Assembly: GCA_011109175.1 (NCBI GenBank)
Contig: RDEW01000007.1
Span: forward strand, 1,622,236-1,686,235
DNA: 64,000 bases
Direction of reading: 5' to 3'
Source of the DNA: Dicyema japonicum
Lineage: Eukaryota; Dicyemida; Rhombozoa; Dicyemidae
Part shown: positions 57,562 to 64,000 of the stretch, one piece after another
Position numbering within the stretch: the first letter of the stretch is position 1
How the letters are laid out: each line of letters opens with the position of its first letter
The notes under the pieces: model-generated
Seen by the model: the letters and a program-made list of their open reading frames with translations, nothing else
Database searches by the model: none
What the model was told of the DNA's origin: nothing
Program-made: the position numbers and the translations under genes

Positions 57562-59390
57562 CAGTCAAACCCCTCTAACCGATTCCTCTCGGACCGACAG
57601 AATTGTCCGGTATAGAGGGGAGGCCGGTATATTGAACAAGTCATTAAATTTACTTATAACGAAAAAGTGAAACAGTAAAATTAATAGAAATCTGTCAATA
57701 AGGATTGCCTCGTATTTAGCTTCGATTCAGCAATCGCTTTATTGTTCAGATAGATCAGTCTGTTGACGGGATCGAGTAATGCAGGGTCTTGAGTGCAAGC
57801 AAAGTGGCAGATTTGGTCTAACATTTGTTAAACATTTGTGCGTGTTAATTTTTCTATATGTTTTGGCTCTGATTGCTTATCAGAATCTGAGTCACTGTCA
57901 TTATCTTCAGAAGCTGAGACTGTTTGGTATTGCTCAACTAGGGATGATTCCCAATCTTTAGGATTTTCAGTGGGTAGTTCCAAGTCTAAGTTGACAAATT
58001 CTTCTTCTGTCATTGGATTATCGACTAGTCTATTCATGAGGAGTATGAACAGTAAATTGTTTTCAGGATTGTCGTTTATATATATTTTGACTGGAATGCC
58101 ACACTTATTAAAGCAGAGGGAGATTGTGTTTGATTTCACGTCCATCCAAGCTGTGCTAATCCACCGGATAGCATCCAAAGAAATTTTTTTGCAAGTGGTG
58201 TCGCATTGGTTTCTGTGTCCATTTAGGCAAAAGGTTGAGTCATTAGTAGTCTTCTGCATCATTCTTTAAATGACCGAATAATTCCTCAATCCAGAGGCTG
58301 TATGACACTAGTTGTGCTAACTGGAAGAATTCTGAGTTCCACGTTGGAATATTTTACGTTTGGTGAATGTGATGCTGCATTATTCAAAAACATAATAATT
58401 TTTCGTTTCTGGCGCATCATCTGCATGTTTCTTGCAACCATTTTGAAAACAATTTCGATGTCATCCAGGCTGTAACGTTGGAGCAGTAAATGACAAGTAA
58501 TTTATTCAGATTAATATTCTTTAAACATCGGGGTTTTCGAGACTTGCCAATTGCAATTGCCTTTAGCTTTTCTCCTGTCGAACTGCATGCAAGCATTACA
58601 GTAAAACGTTCCTTCGACTTCTTTGATCCACTATGATGATTACCTCTTACTGACAGTGCTTTATCAGGAAGGACACGATATAATAGTCCGGCTTCGTCGC
58701 AGTTAAATGTATCCTCTGGTCGATATCCCTCAATTAGAAAAGGTACACTTTCCATCCAGTCAGAAACAACATCACTGTCAACATTTGCTTTTTCACCACT
58801 GATACAGTATGACTAGATTGAGTAATGAGACTTCCACCTGCATAACCAGCCAGTGGAAGCTTTAAAATCATTTTCGCCCAGTGCTTTAGCAAACTCTGTA
58901 GCTTTTGCGATAATAATTGGTCCTGACAAACAAAAGTTTTTGGAACGTGTATCTGGAACCACTCCTAAGTGATTTTATTAAAATTTTCAAATTTACAGTT
59001 GTTGTCAAAACGTTTTTTAGCAGAATTTTTGAATAATTCCAAATAAATATCAGCCTTTTTAAGTATGTCTGATACAGTGCTGCATCCAACTCATACTTCT
59101 TGCTGAGAAATTTTTGTGTCGGCTTAGGTATTTGGTTCGATTCATTTATTATTTGAATTTTCTTCTTTAAAGACAATTCGCAACGTAATCGTTTTCTTTG
59201 CGGAGCTATCATTTTTTAGTTTTTGATTTTCTGTCGAGTTGTTCGCAATAATCTCTATCGTTGTTCGCATTCAAGGTTAAAGACGATTAATAGGATTAGA
59301 TCAAAGATTGATGTCAGAAGACCGTTTATGATAAAAGAAAATTCAAGTTGGGACCACAAAATACGGCCGGTATTCGGAATAGAGGAGATG
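57562..59390 (-). mobile_element. pogo/Tigger DNA transposon
   Basis: The left end CAGTCAAACCCCTCTAACCG follows a TA dinucleotide (57560-57561), the expected pogo/Tigger target. The right end is truncated or rearranged at about 59390, where CGGCCGGTATTCGGAATAG runs directly into repeat family C. It contains a decayed transposase on the minus strand. Confidence 0.85.
57828..59212 (-). pseudogene. pogo/Tigger transposase (TIGD-like), broken
   Basis: The CENP-B-type N-terminal helix-turn-helix is at 59212-59100 (LRCELSLKKKIQIINESNQI). The DDE domain follows with EGYRPEDTFNCDEAGLLYRV (first catalytic Asp kept, in NCDEAG), then SKERFTVMLACSSTGEKLKA and AWMTSKLFSKWL. A frameshift precedes IIMFLNNAASH, where the second catalytic Asp (normally DNA.sH) is Asn, and then LD-stop-GIIRSFK. 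An acidic C-terminal tail ends at 57828. At least three disabling changes. Confidence 0.88.
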
Positions 59391-59391
59391 T

Positions 59392-59515
59392 AATCGAGAA
59401 GTCGTCAAGCCAATCTTATCGCAGACCATTTAGTTAAGTTCTTTAATGTTTATGCTACATCAATTCCTCCTTTTGGGACCTCCTAAGAAGACCTTTGGAT
59501 AGGTTAATTATTGAT
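59392..59515 (+). repeat. dispersed repeat family C, partial copy 3
   Basis: It matches 45636-45762 (AGTCGTCAAGCCAATCTTAT ... CCTTTGGATAGGTTAATTA) with one short deletion. It begins at the broken right end of the Tigger element. Confidence 0.8.
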
Positions 59516-60695
59516 TCTTCTCTTTGACATTGTATGAGAGTTACTATTGCAGCAAATTATTTGGGGGTGATAGACTATTCTAAGAACAGAACGTTAAGAT
59601 TATTCAATTGAGGAAGCATTTTTGGACCTCAACAGATTCACTTACAAAACATATCCTTACTAAATTAATGAATTTATTTCCAAAAACTTCAAATGACAGG
59701 GATTTTGAAAATACTAAATTTCCGTTAAAGTGGAAAAACTTAATAAATATAGCCTAAAAATAATTCACATGAGGATTGCTTACTGTTGTAAGAATAATAA
59801 CAACACAGTCCTTCCGCCAAGGAGTAGTAGTGCTTCTATTATTAATCCTCAGCTTAGGCAGAACTCACAATTTATTTAAGAACAGCCATACTAATTAATC
59901 CTGGACAGTTATTCCAAGGCATTGAAAATGTTCTTGGTTTCTCGTTCTTTTTTTGTGTGCGAGTCCCAGAAGACATTCCGGTTCCGTAGTGATGAAACAC
60001 TGAACGGCGTCACTCATCAACTCAGACGCAGATTCGTGGAAGCTGTAGAAACTTCAGGATTATGTTGCTTGAGATAAATTGATCTAAAAAATATAAAATA
60101 ATTATTAAAACTCCTAACTGTGTTTTGTCGTCAAAAATAATAAGATAAATGCCATATGCTTGAATTTACCTCATAAATAGACTAAATCACTTGCGAACCT
60201 GTCCTGGGCTTAATTTACCTCGTAATAGACTTACTTTCTGTCAATTAAGACCAATCCTTCGGCGACCAGAAAGCTACTCATGCTACTTTACAATAATTGT
60301 TGACACACAAACCTTCAACTGTGTAATAATTTTATAACGACTAACCTAATTTCAGTTTAACTGAAATAACATACAGCTTTCAGCACCTTGTTTATTAGGC
60401 AGGGGGCTTCCGGAAAACTACTAGAAAAAAACTTGGAATGTAATTCTAGATTACTGCTAAAAATTGAGCATTAAAATCTTTAGGTAATTCTTATTCTAAT
60501 TTTGTAGAAGGAATCCCCACATGTTTCCCTGCCCGACCAGTGGACTACGCGGCTTACAGGGACTTTCCTTAAAGTTAGGTTGAGTTATACATTAGTCCTA
60601 TTTACTAGCTTAGACATTCTTTACAAGTAAATGGCGATTAAATCGATAAATGCCAATCGAAGAAAAATTCTAAATTAGGCAACCGATAGTTGAGA
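59516..60695. other. actin upstream region with an old SINE-like copy
   Basis: At about 59960-60070 there is a diverged family B copy (ACGGCGTCACTCATCAACTC...GTGGAAGC). The rest is AT-rich and shows no gene. The last ~30 bases lead into the actin TATA box. Confidence 0.5.
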
Positions 60696-60703
60696 TATAA
60701 ATA
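60696..60703 (+). promoter_or_regulatory. TATA box of actin
   Basis: TATAAATA lies 24-32 bp before the actin ATG at 60728. Because transcription usually starts 25-30 bp after a TATA box, the 5' leader would be nearly absent, unless this TATA is not the functional one. Confidence 0.5.
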
Positions 60704-60727
60704 AGAAGGTTACCAACGACCGGCAAA

Positions 60728-61934
<1,207 letters not shown>

Positions 61935-62584
61935 ATTTGTTTGGTTGATTATATTTTACTAATCCTTCTTTCCTTTTAATCTTTGGTTTTCTTTAAATGG
62001 TTCACGTTATGTGGGTTGGTGTAATAGACTGATTAATAAAATAAGAGTCAATACAGATCGGTCTCAATAAAGAGTTGATTGAGGATCGATACAGTTGACC
62101 TCCCATACTAGTGGCTTCCTCTCTTGGAATGATTGTAATTCTATCTGGCCGTATTAAGTCTAATTTAAGTTGACTTTTTTAATTACTTTCGGGTTAAAGG
62201 CTTTGGATTTGACTCCTACGAGGGTTAAATGCCATTTGGTGTTAAAGGCTCTGGTTTGTAGTTTTTTAGTACAAAAGTTTTCTTAGTTTATGGTTGTGAC
62301 TTGTTTAATAAGCTTATCTGTCTCCTTAATATGAGTCTTCTAACTTTTCTAAGGAGAATTTATATTTCTCAAATTTGACTCACTGTGTGTGTCATGTTCC
62401 TTACGCAGGATCAATTTTACTGATATCTTGGAGTGTCCGTGTACGGCAGTTATGTTTTTAAGCCACCGGTTTCTTCCACGTGAAGAGACAAGGGATAAAT
62501 AAACGCCACAGTCCCATTGGTTATATTCCACAATTTCATTATTTGACAAATAATCGATCATAAACAAATTTTAATCGGCATTGA
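61935..62584. other. actin 3' region and spacer
   Basis: The likely actin 3' UTR has AATAAA near 62035 and 62066. A minus-strand frame at 62349-62567 (IVEYNQWDCGVYLSLVSSRG) may be LINE-derived, but no motif is decisive. Confidence 0.4.
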
Positions 62585-62740
62585 GGCCCCTGGTTCGAAT
62601 CCTACTGCTGTACATTCCGGCTGAAGGTTCCACCATCTTCGAAGCATTGGCTTGAAGAGTGACGCCGTCATCATTGAAAAATCACTGTGCACGAATCGTC
62701 TATAAAAGACTCACACGCACAAAAATAAAAAAATTAAAGA
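62585..62740 (+). repeat. SINE-like family B, copy with tRNA B box
   Basis: It contains GGTTCGAATCC (62591-62601), an exact polymerase III B box, followed by the family core CATTCCGGCTGAAGGTTCC and GAGTGACGCCGTCATC. It ends in an A-rich tail (AAAAATAAAAAAATTAAAG). The A-box half is not recognisable at this copy's 5' side. The nearby TGGTTTAATGGTAAAGTCGC (62887-62906) looks like a tRNA-Gly 5' half and might be related. Confidence 0.65.
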
Positions 62741-62984
62741 CCATTTCTTGGTTCGCTACGATTACTTAGCATTTCATTACTTAAAGTGTGTCCTGTCTGA
62801 ATGGAGCTATAGGTAATATGGCTTCTGCGTGAAGTGCAGTATTATATGAGGATTCTATTCAGCTCTAGGCTTTAAAATAAAAGAAATCGATGGTTTAATG
62901 GTAAAGTCGCAGAATAAAAAATATACATTTAGACCGATTATAGTTTTTTAGAGCAACATGTGCCAAAAATTTCTAACCAGTGAT

Positions 62985-63530
62985 CCACTTTTACTTTTTT
63001 CCCTTATCTAAAATAGATGGTACAAAGCACATGTGCAAGTGATACATGGGTCGACGTATTGTTTGTATAATTATTCTTGAGTGGTTTCCGATCATCAAAG
63101 AGAGGCTTTTCACTAGAATTGTCTTGTATTTTGTCAGCATATCGACGTGCGTTGAGAAGCACACGCGTACATCAAGGGTTACCCCCAAGATTTTTAGGAT
63201 TGCTAAAGGGATTATGCCATTGTTTGCATTTAGATCGACTGTTCGTCTTCCCAATCTATTTCCTGATGCGAAAGGAAAGTAATAGACTTTTCTTTGGTAG
63301 TCGATTCTCCTACTGGATATTTCAATCCTCAGAGGCCTGGAAGATATCATTGGCGTATGCAACGGGAATATCATTTTCACTACCCAATTTAGGGAAGTCC
63401 GCCAACACTAGCCATCTATTTCTTATGCACGCGCCTTGTAGAGTCATCCATTCCGTATAAATAGTGAGAAGATCATGGGTATCTAAAATGACGGGACAAT
63501 GCACTTGATGTCCTATCAATCCCATTCTAT
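62985..63530 (-). pseudogene. LINE RT fragment
   Basis: The minus strand from 63525 reads LLTIYTEWMTLQG..., then IPVAYANDIFQAS (catalytic YADD as YAND), then RRTVDLNANNGIIPLAILKI then LGVTLDVRVCFSTHV. The last is the iLGvtlD..l.f..Hv block after the catalytic core. Frameshifted between blocks; dead. Confidence 0.65.
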
Positions 63531-63689
63531 TGTATTCAATCCTATCAATACTTTCCTATTCTGTTCTATCCTTTTTTTGATTTCCTTGTTCTACTATGGG
63601 TAATAGTCCAATGTTACCAGTACATCCATAGGAAATGCCACCTTACAAAAGCACGGAAATTGTGGGTCTTCTGTCTGCTGTTTTTTTAT

Positions 63690-64000
63690 ATTGGCTGCGT
63701 TAAACTAAGATAATTCTGGAAATCTTAAATACCTGGACTTTCCATTTATGCACTTTTTCGGTCCGTCCGAAAAATGTTTTCTCTCTGATTTTGCCATTCC
63801 ATGCTACCAGTCGTCCATCGCAAGAAGCCGTGGCTAAACCAACTCAATTTTATTCCTGCCACGGATTGAGTCTGAACCTTGCACTTGAAGCGGATGTGCA
63901 GCAGTGAACAGCAAACGGGCTTGGTGTTCTGAAGATCTTTACCTCTCAAAGTACTGAGATAAAATCCTTTGTAAAAAAAACTAAATTAACTTGAAACGTG
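63690..64000 (-). CDS. WD40-repeat protein fragment at the window edge
   Basis: Minus-strand exons read LLFTAAHPLQVQ, joined by a 35-nt GT..AG segment to GLATASCDGRLVAWNGKIRE then KTFFGRTEKVHKWKVQ. A 28-nt intron (63697-63724) is followed by FNAANIKKQQTEDPQFP. The (L)ATASCDGRLVAWN core is a standard WD40 blade with the final Trp. The gene would continue beyond the right edge. The identity of the protein is unknown, and the splice model is tentative. Confidence 0.4.

Noticed and set aside
62885-62910. A tRNA-Gly gene
   Set aside because: Only a 5' half-like stretch is present; no anticodon loop, T arm or 3' acceptor strand follows.

Overview
The window looks like nuclear DNA of a small animal with extremely short spliceosomal introns, and a dicyemid mesozoan (Dicyema-like) fits best. 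The sequence is AT-rich. Animal and eukaryotic genes (actin, strumpellin/WASHC5, coronin, RBBP6, STN1, CFAP299, ETF-beta, an ML-domain/NPC2-like protein) are cut by GT..AG introns of about 20-32 nt, mostly 22-26 nt, on both strands. Such introns are known from dicyemids; the species assignment is an inference. Nothing suggests a prokaryote or a non-standard genetic code.

Gene islands sit in a sea of transposon debris. At 5.9-6.2 kb there is a small FNBP4-like WW-domain gene on the minus strand. WASHC5 (18.9-23.0 kb) is followed in tandem by coronin (23.6-25.5 kb). CFAP299 (31.8-32.7 kb) is followed by the telomere-capping factor STN1 (33.2-34.3 kb). RBBP6 (DWNN, zinc knuckle, RING, basic tail) lies at 37.0-38.9 kb. 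A possible multi-pass membrane gene lies at 44.9-45.5 kb on the minus strand, and an NPC2-like secreted lipid-binding protein at 50.9-51.4 kb, also minus. tRNA-Phe(GAA) is at 53.16 kb, ETFB at 55.4-56.3 kb and actin at 60.7-61.9 kb. A WD40-like fragment runs to the right edge on the minus strand.

The rest is mostly mobile elements. There are many broken non-LTR retrotransposons with an EEP endonuclease and RT (1-4.6, 6.3-9.5, 14.1-18.7, 43, 47, 48.3-49.1, 54-55.3 and 63 kb), and an almost intact RTE-like element at 39.1-42.0 kb. There are repeated C-terminal pieces of retroelements that probably carry a restriction-like endonuclease (5, 10.7, 26, 30.5, 35.5-36.4, 47.6-48.2 and 52.6 kb). Two hAT elements (14.5-16.2 and 26.8-28.8 kb) and a pogo/Tigger element (57.6-59.4 kb) are present. 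There is also an integrase remnant at 12 kb, two SINE-like families and several tandem or direct repeats.

The genes do not form one pathway, although WASHC5, coronin and actin all belong to the actin/endosome system. The most notable observations are the tiny introns, and two conserved exons with a 1-nt indel where a GT..AG segment of intron size could restore the frame. Others are an ML-domain protein lacking two of its three usual disulphide pairs, and cleanly datable nested transposon insertions.
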